Of a stretch of DNA of 30,293 bases, positions 1 through 8,611 are shown piece by piece. The stretch is taken from NCBI GenBank assembly GCA_927910885.1, contig CAKMOD010000094.1, positions 1 to 30,293 of the forward strand, in the 5' to 3' direction. Source of the stretch: an uncultured Prevotella sp. Its GTDB lineage: Bacteria; Bacteroidota; Bacteroidia; Bacteroidales; Bacteroidaceae. The position numbers and the translations under genes are program-made. Every line of letters starts with the position of its first letter. Positions within the stretch are counted from its first letter, which is position 1. The notes beneath the pieces are model-generated. The model did no database searches. It was not told the DNA's origin and saw only the letters and a list, made by a program, of their open reading frames with translations.

Positions 1-204
1 TTATCTGTTGATTGCAAACCTACTTCTTATATGTGTTTTTGGCGTTATTTATAGATATTTTCTTTGAAATTATGTAATATTTTTTCAAACTCTTATCTAC
101 AAGTTTTCGAAGTCTTAAAATGAAAAGGTTTTCAATGAAAGAGGATGAAAATAGGATAGAATGTTGACTGTCTTAGCCATATTTTTGTTTAATGAGTCAA
201 CCTC

Positions 205-260
205 GGCTCTTAACGTTAAAAGCAATACGAAAAAGCGTCCACACATTTAACGGAAGAGCC
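205..260. repeat. Imperfect inverted repeat in a non-coding stretch
   Basis: The arms are GGCTCTTAACGTTAAA (205-220) and TTTAACGGAAGAGCC (246-260), separated by 25 bases. They are complementary apart from one small mismatch/indel. No T-run follows on either strand, so this does not look like an ordinary terminator. The rest of 1-464 is AT-rich and I see no gene, tRNA or promoter with both boxes in it. Confidence 0.55.
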
Positions 261-464
261 AATAATAATGAGTGCTTGAAAGAATGTTTACAAAACTGTT
301 TGATGCGAGACTTGAATAATAGATTTCTTCAAAAACTATATAAGAACATAGTTTTCTTTCTTCATTTTTAATTTGATACACCTCATTATATATATGAGAT
401 AAAAAATACTCTTTTAAACTCAAGTAATGTATAGTTCCTAAAGATTATTTTGGCTTTGGAAAAT

Positions 465-498
465 AAAAAAAAAGCCCACTCAAAATAGAATGGGCTTT
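465..498 (-). terminator. Rho-independent terminator of hcp
   Basis: A perfect 8-base stem, AAAGCCCA (471-478) with TGGGCTTT (491-498), has a 12-base loop. On the minus strand it is followed by a run of T residues (465-473). It starts 25 bases beyond the hcp stop codon. Confidence 0.85.
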
Positions 499-522
499 AA
501 GTTTTGATAGCGGTTATTTAAT

Positions 523-2175
523 TTATCCTACCATGTTCTTGAGGTCTTCCTCAACAGATGTGATACCACCAAGGCCAAAGTTTTCTACCAATACGTTCAA
601 AACGTTTGGTGAAACGAATGCTGGCAATGTAGGACCAATGTGTATATTCTTGATACCAAGGTAGAGTAGGGCAAGCAAAACGATAACTGCCTTCTGCTCA
701 TACCATGCGATGTTGAACTCAATTGGGAGGTCGTTGATGTCATTTGCACCAAAAATCTCTTTCAACTTCAAGGCTACAACAGCCCATGAATAAGAGTCGT
801 TACACTGTCCAGCATCTAATACGCGTGGGATACCATTGATGTCACCAAGGTTCAGTTTGTTATATTTAAACTTAGCGCAACCACTTGTCAAGATGACTGT
901 ATCCTTAGGTAACTGAGCTGCAAACTCTGTATAATAGTCACGACTTTTCATGCGACCATCGCATCCGCTCATTACAACGAACTTACGGATAGCACCACTC
1001 TTAACAGCTTCAACAACCTGATCTGCTAAGGCAAATACCTGTGCGTGAGCAAATCCACCAATAATCTCACCCTGTTCGATAGCTGTTGGAGCCTCACAAG
1101 ATTTAGCGATTTCGATTACCTCAGAGAAGTCTTTATGACCATTCTCATCAGCAAGAATGTGCTTCCAACCTGGGAAACCTGTAGCGTTTGTTGTAAATAC
1201 GCGGTCTTTGTAGCTTGCCTTTGGTGAAGGAGGTACAATACAGTTGGTTGTGAAGACGATAGGACCATTAAATGTTTCAAACTCTTCCTTCTGCTTCCAC
1301 CATGCATTACCATAGTTTCCAACGAGGTGCTTGTACTTCTTTAACTGTGGGTAATAGTGAGCTGGGAGCATCTCTCCGTGGGTGTAAACATCTATTCCTG
1401 TTCCTTCTGTCTGCTCTAAAAGTTGCTCGATATCCTTTAAATCGTGACCTGAGATAAGAATACCAGGGCGACTACCAGTACCAATATTTACCTTTGTGAG
1501 TTCTGGGTTACCATAAGCTTGAGTGTTAGCCTTGTCGAGTAATGCCATTGCATCAACACCGAACTTACCTGTTTCCATAACAGTAGCCAACAAGGTGTCC
1601 ATGTCAGCTTCTGGGTTTGAAACAATAGCAAGAGCCTTCTCGATGAATGCAATAATCTCCTCATTACGCTCGTTAAGGCGTGCTGCATGCTCGTAGTAAG
1701 CAGCCATACCCTTCAAACCGAGTACAGTCAACTCCTTCAATGAACGGAGATCTTCATTCTCTGTACGGAGAACACCCTCACGATCACCTTCTGCTTCGTA
1801 GTCTGCTTTCTCGCCACCCCAGTTTACTTCTTGATAGTTAGGCAATTCTACATTGTTTTCTTTTGCAAGTGCGAGCAACTCACGCTTGATGCGTACTCCG
1901 TTGTCAACCTTATTTAATATAGCCTGATCATCAAAGTTGGCATTTGTAATCGTTGCAAAAAGTGCGTCAACGATATAATCTCCAACCTCTTGATTTGTTT
2001 TAATACCTGCGCTGCGGAGTGCATCTGAAATTGCTGCTACACCTCTTGCTACACCAAGTAACAGATCTTGCCAACGACTTGTTTCAGCTTTTTTACCGCA
2101 AACACCTTGAATTGTACATCCTGTACCTTTTGCTGTTTCCTGGCATTGGAAACAGAACATTTTATTCTCTGCCAT
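523..2175 (-). CDS. hcp: Hybrid-cluster protein / hydroxylamine reductase
   Basis: Cytoplasmic Fe-S protein of the Hcp family. Members reduce hydroxylamine in vitro and are linked to nitric-oxide and nitrosative-stress defence in anaerobes. The 550-residue length is typical. The N-terminus carries the cubane-cluster cysteines C8, C11, C20 and C26 (C-x2-C-x8-C-x5-C), the spacing seen in Hcp of strict anaerobes. Ligands of the hybrid cluster are recognisable: the His in SGHDLKD, the Glu in THGEMLP, the Cys in TNCIVPP, the cysteines in MSGCDGR, TSGCAKF and AGQCND, and the Glu/Lys pair in WYEQKA. The gene is monocistronic, with its own terminator and an upstream promoter plus candidate HcpR-type site. 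Identification is secure; the physiological substrate in this organism is inferred. Confidence 0.97.
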   Translation of the reverse strand: MAENKMFCFQCQETAKGTGCTIQGVCGKKAETSRWQDLLLGVARGVAAISDALRSAGIKTNQEVGDYIVDALFATITNANFDDQAILNKVDNGVRIKRELLALAKENNVELPNYQEVNWGGEKADYEAEGDREGVLRTENEDLRSLKELTVLGLKGMAAYYEHAARLNERNEEIIAFIEKALAIVSNPEADMDTLLATVMETGKFGVDAMALLDKANTQAYGNPELTKVNIGTGSRPGILISGHDLKDIEQLLEQTEGTGIDVYTHGEMLPAHYYPQLKKYKHLVGNYGNAWWKQKEEFETFNGPIVFTTNCIVPPSPKASYKDRVFTTNATGFPGWKHILADENGHKDFSEVIEIAKSCEAPTAIEQGEIIGGFAHAQVFALADQVVEAVKSGAIRKFVVMSGCDGRMKSRDYYTEFAAQLPKDTVILTSGCAKFKYNKLNLGDINGIPRVLDAGQCNDSYSWAVVALKLKEIFGANDINDLPIEFNIAWYEQKAVIVLLALLYLGIKNIHIGPTLPAFVSPNVLNVLVENFGLGGITSVEEDLKNMVG

Positions 2176-2218
2176 GTTTCTTTGTTCTTTATATTATTTC
2201 AATAATGTTATTTGAGTG

Positions 2219-2226
2219 CAAAATTA
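2219..2226 (-). promoter_or_regulatory. Promoter -7 box of hcp
   Basis: On the minus strand the sequence reads TAATTTTG, an exact fit to the Bacteroidota TAnnTTTG -7 element. It predicts a transcript start near 2214 and a leader of about 40 bases before the hcp ATG at 2175. The -33 region is weak (only TTTA), which fits a promoter that needs an activator. Confidence 0.6.
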
Positions 2227-2248
2227 TAAATAAAATAAAGATATAAAG

Positions 2249-2262
2249 GTAACATTTGTGAC
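2249..2262. promoter_or_regulatory. Candidate Crp/Fnr-family (HcpR-type) operator
   Basis: GTAAC-ATTT-GTGAC is an interrupted palindrome with one mismatch to GTAACnnnnGTTAC, the kind of site reported for HcpR regulators of hcp genes. Its centre (2255.5) lies about 41.5 bases upstream of the transcript start inferred from the -7 box, the classical position for a class II activator. The site and spacing are seen in the sequence; the regulator is inferred and not encoded in this window. Confidence 0.45.
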
Positions 2263-2482
2263 GGATAAAGGTTAAAAAAAGATAAATATAAATAAGTTGG
2301 GTTCGTGTTGTTCTGAACATAATCTATGTAAAGAAGAGCGTAAAAGATAAAAATCGGAAACGCTTTGTATAAAAAGATGTTAAGGTTGTATATGTAAATA
2401 TTTTGTACCTTGATACGTTGGAGTGTAATAAAATCTTTGCGAAATTTAATAACTAATAGATATTAAAAAACTTGCTATAAAC

Positions 2483-2513
2483 TTGACATTCTTAATTAAA
2501 TATGTTATATTTG
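2483..2513 (+). promoter_or_regulatory. Promoter of the AraC-like / DPP III operon
   Basis: A -33 TTG (2483-2485) is followed after 20 bases by TATATTTG (2506-2513), an exact TAnnTTTG. The AraC-like gene starts about 40 bases downstream. The rest of 2263-2482 is AT-rich with no gene seen. Confidence 0.7.
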
Positions 2514-2553
2514 CAGTGTAATAACAGAATAGGTAACTAAAAATACACGGATT

Positions 2554-3012
2554 ATGGCTAAGTACAATTTAACAAAAAAGAAAGAGAAGGTAGCCGCCTA
2601 TCGTAGTCTGGTCAGTCCGCAATTAATGGATGAATTAAAGGAGAAAATCCTTAATATCATTCTTATTCAGCAACGTTACAAAGACAAGAATTACTCTGCT
2701 AAGCAACTTGCTGAGGACTTAGGAACGAATACGCGCTACATCTCGGCTGTGGTTAATGTGAGATTTCACATGAACTACACGTCTTTCGTAAACAAATTCC
2801 GAATAGAGGAAGCTATGGCACTTTTAGTTGACAAGCGCTATCAAGAGCTGAATATGGAAGATATCAGTGATATGGTGGGCTTTTCTAATAGGCAGTCATT
2901 CTATGCTTCTTTCTACAAGCTAAATGGTGTCACTCCACGTGACTACAGATTGCGCCACATGGCACAACCCTCTTCAGAAGAAGTGCGTTTGAAAAAACCA
3001 CTTAAGAAATGA
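2554..3012 (+). CDS. AraC-family DNA-binding protein (HTH domain only)
   Basis: A 152-residue protein that is almost entirely an AraC/XylS-type DNA-binding domain. A first helix-turn-helix lies at about residues 48-69 (SAKQLAEDLGTNTRYISAVV) and a second at about 101-133, with the family signature GFSNRQSFYASFYKLNGVTP. The N-terminal 45 residues are basic and too short for a ligand-binding domain, so any signal input must come from elsewhere. The tail (about 137-152) is Lys-rich. It is followed after 11 bases by the DPP III gene and shares a good upstream promoter, so the two are probably one operon. Targets are unknown; autoregulation or control of the peptidase gene is only a guess. Confidence 0.88.
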   Translation: MAKYNLTKKKEKVAAYRSLVSPQLMDELKEKILNIILIQQRYKDKNYSAKQLAEDLGTNTRYISAVVNVRFHMNYTSFVNKFRIEEAMALLVDKRYQELNMEDISDMVGFSNRQSFYASFYKLNGVTPRDYRLRHMAQPSSEEVRLKKPLKK

Positions 3013-3023
3013 ATTAAAACAAT

Positions 3024-5015
3024 ATGATTGAATCAATAGGAGAAGAGATTTTTAACTTTCAGGATGAACGGTTTGCCGATATACAAATGTTGCGATATCG
3101 GCTTCCGGATTTCGAAGCACTGACAATTCGGCAAAAACAGTTAATTTACTGTTTGTCAGAAGCTACACTATTTGGACGTGACATAACATTTGATCAGTTT
3201 GGCAAATACAACCTCCGTATTAGAAAGACATTAGAGGCTGTTTATTTGAACTACAATGGTGATCGGTTAGAAAATAATTTCCGTGCTTTAGAAGAATATC
3301 TGAAGCACGTTTGGTTTGCTAATGGTATTTATCATCATTATGCTTGTGATAAATTCTCTCCCAGTTTTTCTGAAGATTTTTTCCGCAATGCTGTTTCAGC
3401 TATTGATGCTAAAGTACTTCCTCTTAGAGAAGGAGAGTCAGTTAATTCATTACTTAATGAACTCTGTCCAGTAATCTTTGATCCAACTATCCTCCCTAAG
3501 CGAGTTGATAAGGCGGATGGTAAAGATATTGTTCGCTCTTCAGCATGTAATTATTATGACGGAGTTTCTCAGCATGAAGTTGAAGAATTCTACGCAAAGT
3601 TAAAAAAAGAGGGGCCTGCAGTTGAAGCACCATCTTATGGATTAAACTCTACTCTTGTAAAAGAAGGCGATTCTATCCGTGAAGATGTATGGAAGATTGA
3701 TGGCAAATATGGTGCAGCTATTGAAAAGATTGTGTATTGGCTGGAACGTGCAAAAGAGTTTGTAGAAAACGATCAGCAACTTCATGTAATTAATCTCTTG
3801 ATCCGCTATTATGAAACAGGTGATTTGCATGATTTTGATATATACTCTATTGAGTGGTTACGTGAGCAAGAAGGTCGTATAGATTTTATTAATGGTTTTA
3901 TTGAAGTTTATGGTGACCCAATGGGATTGAAAGGTTCTTGGGAAGGCATTGTTGAATATAAAGACCTTGAAGCGACTCATCGTACACTGGCTATATCTGC
4001 TAATGCTCAATGGTTTGAAGACCATTCTCCTGTTAATCCTCAATTCCGCAAACCAGTTGTAAAAGGTGTTACAGCTAATGTTGTTTGTGCGGCAATGTTA
4101 GGTGGAGACGAATATCCTGCTTCAGCTATTGGAATTAATTTACCAAATGCAGACTGGATTCGTGCAGAACATGGCTCAAAGAGTGTAACGATTTCCAATC
4201 TTACTCATGCATACGATATGGCTGCTAAGGGTAATGGATTTCGTGAAGAATTTGTCATTGATGCTGATACTTGTAAGCTGTTGGATTTATATGCGGATAA
4301 AACAGATAATCTTCATACAGACCTTCATGAGTGTTTAGGGCATGGTAGTGGGCGATTATTGCCTGGTACAGATCCTGATGCACTGAAGAATTATGGTAAT
4401 ACAATTGAAGAAGCACGTGCTGACCTCTTTGGATTATATTATATAGCTGACCAGAAACTTTTAGATCTTGGACTCTTAGACTGTAATGAGGCGTATAAAG
4501 CACAATATTATAGCTATATGATGAATGGTCTGCTCACACAGCAGGTTCGTATTAAGCCTGGTAAACAGATTGAAGAGTCGCACATGCAAAACCGTGCTCT
4601 TATAGCAAAATGGGCAATGGAACTGGGTAAAGAGAATAATGTAGTAGAACTTGTTACTTGTGAAGACAAAGCAACAAAGGATACTAAAACATTTGTTCGT
4701 GTTAATGATTACGAAGCTTTACGTGATATCTTTGCTCTTCAGCTTGCCGAGATTCAGCGTATTAAGAGTGAAGGTGACTTTGATGCTGCACGAATATTAG
4801 TAGAGAAGTATGCCATCAATCTTGACCCAGTACTTCATGCAGAAGTACTCCGCCGATATGAAGGTTTGAATATAGCACCTTATAAAGGCTTCATCAATCC
4901 TATCTTGAAACCTATTTATAATGAACTTGGCGAGATGATTGATGTCGTTGTTGATTACTCAGAGTCATACACAGAACAGATGTTGCGTTACTCTCGAGAC
5001 TATCAAACCCTTTAA
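3024..5015 (+). CDS. Dipeptidyl-peptidase III (family M49 metallopeptidase)
   Basis: Zinc exopeptidase that removes dipeptides from the N-terminus of oligopeptides. The M49 signature HEXXGH is present as HECLGH at residues 435-440, the Cys-containing variant known from Bacteroides DPP III. The second motif EEARAD at 462-467 supplies the third zinc ligand. The 663 residues match bacterial M49 enzymes (about 670). The N-terminus (MIESIGEEIFNFQ...) has no signal peptide or lipobox, so the protein is predicted to be cytoplasmic and to act in late peptide breakdown. This suits an amino-acid-fermenting organism. It lies 11 bases downstream of the AraC-like gene and is followed by a strong terminator. 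Confidence 0.95.
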   Translation: MIESIGEEIFNFQDERFADIQMLRYRLPDFEALTIRQKQLIYCLSEATLFGRDITFDQFGKYNLRIRKTLEAVYLNYNGDRLENNFRALEEYLKHVWFANGIYHHYACDKFSPSFSEDFFRNAVSAIDAKVLPLREGESVNSLLNELCPVIFDPTILPKRVDKADGKDIVRSSACNYYDGVSQHEVEEFYAKLKKEGPAVEAPSYGLNSTLVKEGDSIREDVWKIDGKYGAAIEKIVYWLERAKEFVENDQQLHVINLLIRYYETGDLHDFDIYSIEWLREQEGRIDFINGFIEVYGDPMGLKGSWEGIVEYKDLEATHRTLAISANAQWFEDHSPVNPQFRKPVVKGVTANVVCAAMLGGDEYPASAIGINLPNADWIRAEHGSKSVTISNLTHAYDMAAKGNGFREEFVIDADTCKLLDLYADKTDNLHTDLHECLGHGSGRLLPGTDPDALKNYGNTIEEARADLFGLYYIADQKLLDLGLLDCNEAYKAQYYSYMMNGLLTQQVRIKPGKQIEESHMQNRALIAKWAMELGKENNVVELVTCEDKATKDTKTFVRVNDYEALRDIFALQLAEIQRIKSEGDFDAARILVEKYAINLDPVLHAEVLRRYEGLNIAPYKGFINPILKPIYNELGEMIDVVVDYSESYTEQMLRYSRDYQTL

Positions 5016-5097
5016 TTGAATAGAGTATGTTTATATTCTACCATTCGAATGCGATAGTTTAAAGCTAATTCGATTAAAGATAAATTAGTTAGAAAAT

Positions 5098-5129
5098 AAA
5101 AGCAGGATACCAAGTGGTGTCCTGCTTTT
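5098..5129. terminator. Bidirectional Rho-independent terminator
   Basis: A 14-base stem AAAAGCAGGATACC (5098-5111) pairs with GGTGTCCTGCTTTT (5116-5129) around the loop AAGT, with one wobble pair. T-rich tracts flank it in both directions. It ends the DPP III transcript and could also stop readthrough from maeB on the other strand. Confidence 0.85.
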
Positions 5130-5230
5130 ATTATTTACTTATATTGTCCAGTAAATATTATCCATATAAAGTTAGAGTTTTATTATATACTATAATGAAC
5201 CTCTCTTTCGGCTTTTAGATGATGTGTTTA

Positions 5231-5300
5231 TGTTTGTCACAAGTCGTGGTAATGCTCAACACAACTTGTGCTGTTGGTAAACACCAATGGTGCGAAGCAC
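5231..5300 (+). repeat. 70-base intergenic repeat, copy A
   Basis: Aligned without gaps to the reverse complement of 28851-28920, I count 53 identical bases of 70. The core TGTTGGTAAACACCAAT is identical in both copies. Several small stem-loops lie inside: TTGGT-AAAC-ACCAA, CACA-ACT-TGTG and, at the end, GTGC-GAA-GCAC. It lies in the gene-free stretch 5130-5469 between convergent genes; I see nothing else in that stretch. Confidence 0.7.
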
Positions 5301-5469
5301 TAAATACATTTCAACTTACCACCAAAGTGGAATCAATTTTATGTTATAAAAATGCTGCACTACTATAAGCAAATAAAGCTTACTTGATATAAAGATTTAC
5401 TCTTTCAATGATAATGTTATATTATCTATTTCAAAGAAAAATCTTATGAAAGCGTATGCTTATTAACTT

Positions 5470-7781
5470 TTACTCGACAGTACTATTATTTATAATGAGT
5501 TCTTTTTTTACTTTCTCTACATAAGCATCAATAGCCGCAACCGCTGTGATATTCACGATATCACGTACAGAACACTCGAAGTCGGTGAAGTGAATTGGTT
5601 TGTTAAGACCCATCTGGATTGGACCAATTACCTCAGCTTCTGGGCTCAATGCCTGCAAAAGTTTATAACCACTATTGGCAGAAGATAAGTCAGGGAAGAT
5701 GAGTGTGTTTACATCTAACCCCTTTAGGCGAGTGAATGGGAATTTCTCATCACGTAGATCTTTATTCAAAGCAAAGTTTACCTGCATCTCACCATCGATA
5801 GCCATATCAGGAAACTCCTTTTGCAACTTCTCAACAGCTGTATGTACCTTCAGTGGAGAGCCTTCCTTGTCAGAACCAAAGTTAGAATAGGAGAGCATTG
5901 CTATTGTAGCTTTGTCATTGAAGAAACTTACTGAGTTAGCAGCCAACTTTGCAATGTCAGCTAATACTTCTGCATCAGGATGACGATTAATCAATGTGTC
6001 TGCTATGTAGAAAACTCCCTTTTTAGTATTCAAAATGTGCATTGTACCAAAGTTTTTATACTCTGGACGAATACCTATGACATCCTTTGCAACCTTAATC
6101 GTATTGCTATATTTGGTATATAGGCCAGTGATAAACGCATCTGCATCACCATTCTCAACCATTGACATACCGAAATAGTTACGCTCATACATCTTGTCGT
6201 ATGCCTCATCGAAGGTATAGCCTTCGCGTGCACGCTTCTCTGCTAAGTGTTTTGCGTAAGTTGCACGACGTCCCTGCTCCTTATCTGCGCGCATGTCAAT
6301 AATCTCAATATCTGAAATATCAAGTTTCAAGCGATTAGCAACACGGTTCAGACGATCTGGATTTCCTAATAGGATAGGAACACAGATACCTTCCTGTTTA
6401 GCCTGTACAGCAGCCTTCATCATTGTTTGGTGACCACCTTCAGCAAATACAATGCGCTGTGGATGTTGCGCTGCAGTAGCGTGGAGTGTGTGGGTCAGCT
6501 TTGTTTCCTGCCCTAACATCTGGCGAAGATTCTGTTTATAAGCCTTGAAATCTTTGATTGGCGTACGTGCAACACCGCTATCCATAGCTGCCTTAGCAAC
6601 AGCCGCACTAACTTCTGTGATCAGTCGTGGGTCAACTGGTTTTGGGATAAAGTACTTAGGTCCGAATGTAAGGTCATTTACATGATATACCTCATTTACA
6701 ACGTCTGGAACAGTTTGCTTAGCCAAATCAGCAATAGCTAATACAGCAGCCATCTTCATTTCCTCATTGATAGCCTTAGCATGGACATCCAATGCACCGC
6801 GGAAAATGTATGGGAAACCAATTACGTTATTAATCTGGTTTGGATAGTCTGAACGTCCTGTTGACATGATTACGTCAGGGCGTGCAGCAATAGCATCATC
6901 GTATGAAATCTCAGGAACAGGGTTAGCCAATGCAAAGACGATAGGATTCTTATTCATTGAACGAATCATATCCTGTGTAAGAATATTACCCTTGATAATC
7001 CAACAAATACGTCAGCTCCCTTAATAGCTTCCTCTAAGGTGTGAACATCTCGACGGTCAGTAGCGAAGAGAGCCTTCTGTGGTGTAAGATTCTTTAAATC
7101 AGAAGTGATAACACCCTTTGAATCGAGCATTACGATATTCTCTTTCTTCAGCCCTAAAGCCATATATAGCTTTGTACATGAGATAGCTGCAGCACCTGCA
7201 CCATTAACTACTAATTTAACATCAGCAATATTTTTACCTGCAACTTCCAGTGCATTCTTCAAACCAGCAGCAGAGATAATAGCTGTTCCATGCTGGTCAT
7301 CATGCATAACAGGAATATCAAGAGTTCTCTTCAAACGCTCTTCAATAGCAAAGCACTCTGGAGCCTTGATGTCTTCAAGATTAATACCACCAAAGGTTGG
7401 AGCAATCTTTTCAACAGCCTCGCAGAATTTGTCAGGGTCCTGTTCATCTACTTCTATATCAAAAACATCAATACCACCATATATCTTAAACAGCAAGCCT
7501 TTACCTTCCATAACAGGCTTACCGCTCATAGCACCGATGTTACCCAGTCCTAAAACGGCTGTACCATTACTGATAACAGCAACCAAATTTCCTTTGTCAG
7601 TGTATTTATATACGTCGTCTGGATTCTGCTGAATTTCTAAGCATGGGTATGCTACGCCAGGCGAATATGCCAGACTAAGGTCTGTTTGTGTACTATAAGG
7701 TTTTGTAGGCGTTACTTCAATTTTGCCAGGACGTCCGTTGTTATGATATTCCAAAGCGGCTTCTTTTGTTACCTTGACCAT
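5470..7781 (-). pseudogene. maeB: NADP-dependent malic enzyme / phosphotransacetylase fusion, frameshifted
   Basis: Oxidative decarboxylation of malate to pyruvate. The N-terminal part (7781 down to about 6995) has malic-enzyme motifs: YSPGVAYPCLEI, the nucleotide-binding segment AVLGLGNIGAMSGKPV and VMHDDQHGTAI. The C-terminal part is a phosphotransacetylase-like domain (from about FAEGGHQTMMKAAVQAKQEG), the usual MaeB architecture. The reading frame breaks near 6989-6995. The minus strand reads TCAAGGGTAATATTC, whereas TCAAAGGGT would give the expected GLSKGNILTQDMIRS; one A is missing from an A-run. The first piece ends after 271 codons at 6966. The second is open from ATG at 6969 to the stop at 5470 (499 aa). 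Repaired, the protein would be about 770 aa, normal for the family. This may be a real mutation or a homopolymer sequencing error. Confidence 0.9.
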
Positions 7782-7830
7782 ATTTAATCTTTTTACGTGA
7801 TTATATTACAAAAAATGTATATTTGACTTA

Positions 7831-7838
7831 CAAAGTTA
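7831..7838 (-). promoter_or_regulatory. Promoter -7 box of maeB
   Basis: The minus strand reads TAACTTTG, an exact TAnnTTTG, 50 bases upstream of the maeB ATG at 7781. No clear -33 box was found. Confidence 0.45.
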
Positions 7839-7881
7839 GTAAAATCCACTCTAAAACAGATGCCATTATGAAAGTTTTTTG

Positions 7882-7889
7882 TAATTTTG
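7882..7889 (+). promoter_or_regulatory. Promoter -7 box of the TetR-family gene
   Basis: TAATTTTG fits TAnnTTTG and ends 18 bases before the ATG at 7908. It is divergent from the maeB promoter in the same 126-base gap. Confidence 0.45.
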
Positions 7890-7907
7890 TCGCAAAAATA
7901 AAGTTTA

Positions 7908-8543
7908 ATGCATAATACAGCTACAGAAACCACTTATCGGCAAGAACTTAAAGAGAGAATTCTCATTACTGCCATAGACCTTTTCCATAAGCGTGGAATA
8001 AGGTGTGTCAAGATGGATGATATTGCCAACGAGCTCAAGATTTCAAAGCGTACGCTCTACGAAATATATAGCAACAAAGAAGAACTGCTTTTCGAAGTTG
8101 TACGACATGACAAGCAGAGAGAGAAACGACGGTTGGATGAGATTGCCAAGACGGGATTGAATGTAATTAATATTATCATTGAAATCTGCCGTTTTCGCAT
8201 AGAGGAGTTTAGTCAGATTAACCCTCTTTTCTTTGAAGAAATTCATAAATATCCAGAGTTGCTCGCTTATGTACGTAGGCTACATGATGAAAGGGAAACC
8301 GATGCTCACGCTTTTATACAACGTGGTATTGACGAAGGTTTGTTCCTTCCTGATGTAAACTATGAGATTGTTCGTACACTGACTGTTGCATCTCAGCAAG
8401 CAATTATGAATCAGTATCTTTATAAGAAATACGATGTGAAGGAGTTGGCGCACGTTGGTATATTATTCTTTATTCGCGCTTATTGTACGCTGAAAGGTGT
8501 CAAGATGCTGGATGAAGAACTAAACTCTCTTCACTTGTCTTAA
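7908..8543 (+). CDS. TetR/AcrR-family transcriptional regulator
   Basis: A 211-residue protein with the TetR N-terminal helix-turn-helix at about residues 20-62 (AIDLFHKRGIRCVKMDDIAN then ELKISKRTLYEIYSNKEEL). A helical ligand-binding region of ordinary length follows. It is divergent from maeB and lies 68 bases upstream of the SGNH/MBOAT pair in the same direction. It may therefore control the acylation genes, maeB or itself; no palindromic operator stands out in the 126-base divergent gap. The ligand is unknown. Confidence 0.9.
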   Translation: MHNTATETTYRQELKERILITAIDLFHKRGIRCVKMDDIANELKISKRTLYEIYSNKEELLFEVVRHDKQREKRRLDEIAKTGLNVINIIIEICRFRIEEFSQINPLFFEEIHKYPELLAYVRRLHDERETDAHAFIQRGIDEGLFLPDVNYEIVRTLTVASQQAIMNQYLYKKYDVKELAHVGILFFIRAYCTLKGVKMLDEELNSLHLS

Positions 8544-8611
8544 AGTGGATAATCATTAGACTATGTGTTGTGTATTTGAATAAAATGCATTTTGTAAAAG
8601 ATAATTAATAG

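Noticed and set aside
6966..6996. Programmed ribosomal frameshift in maeB
   Set aside because: There is no slippery heptamer with a downstream pseudoknot that I can see, and MaeB is not known to use frameshifting; a deletion or sequencing error is simpler.
7105..7632. Long plus-strand open frame (175 codons) opposite maeB
   Set aside because: It is antisense to well-conserved malic-enzyme codons and its translation is Ser/Pro-rich with no recognisable domain; typical shadow frame.
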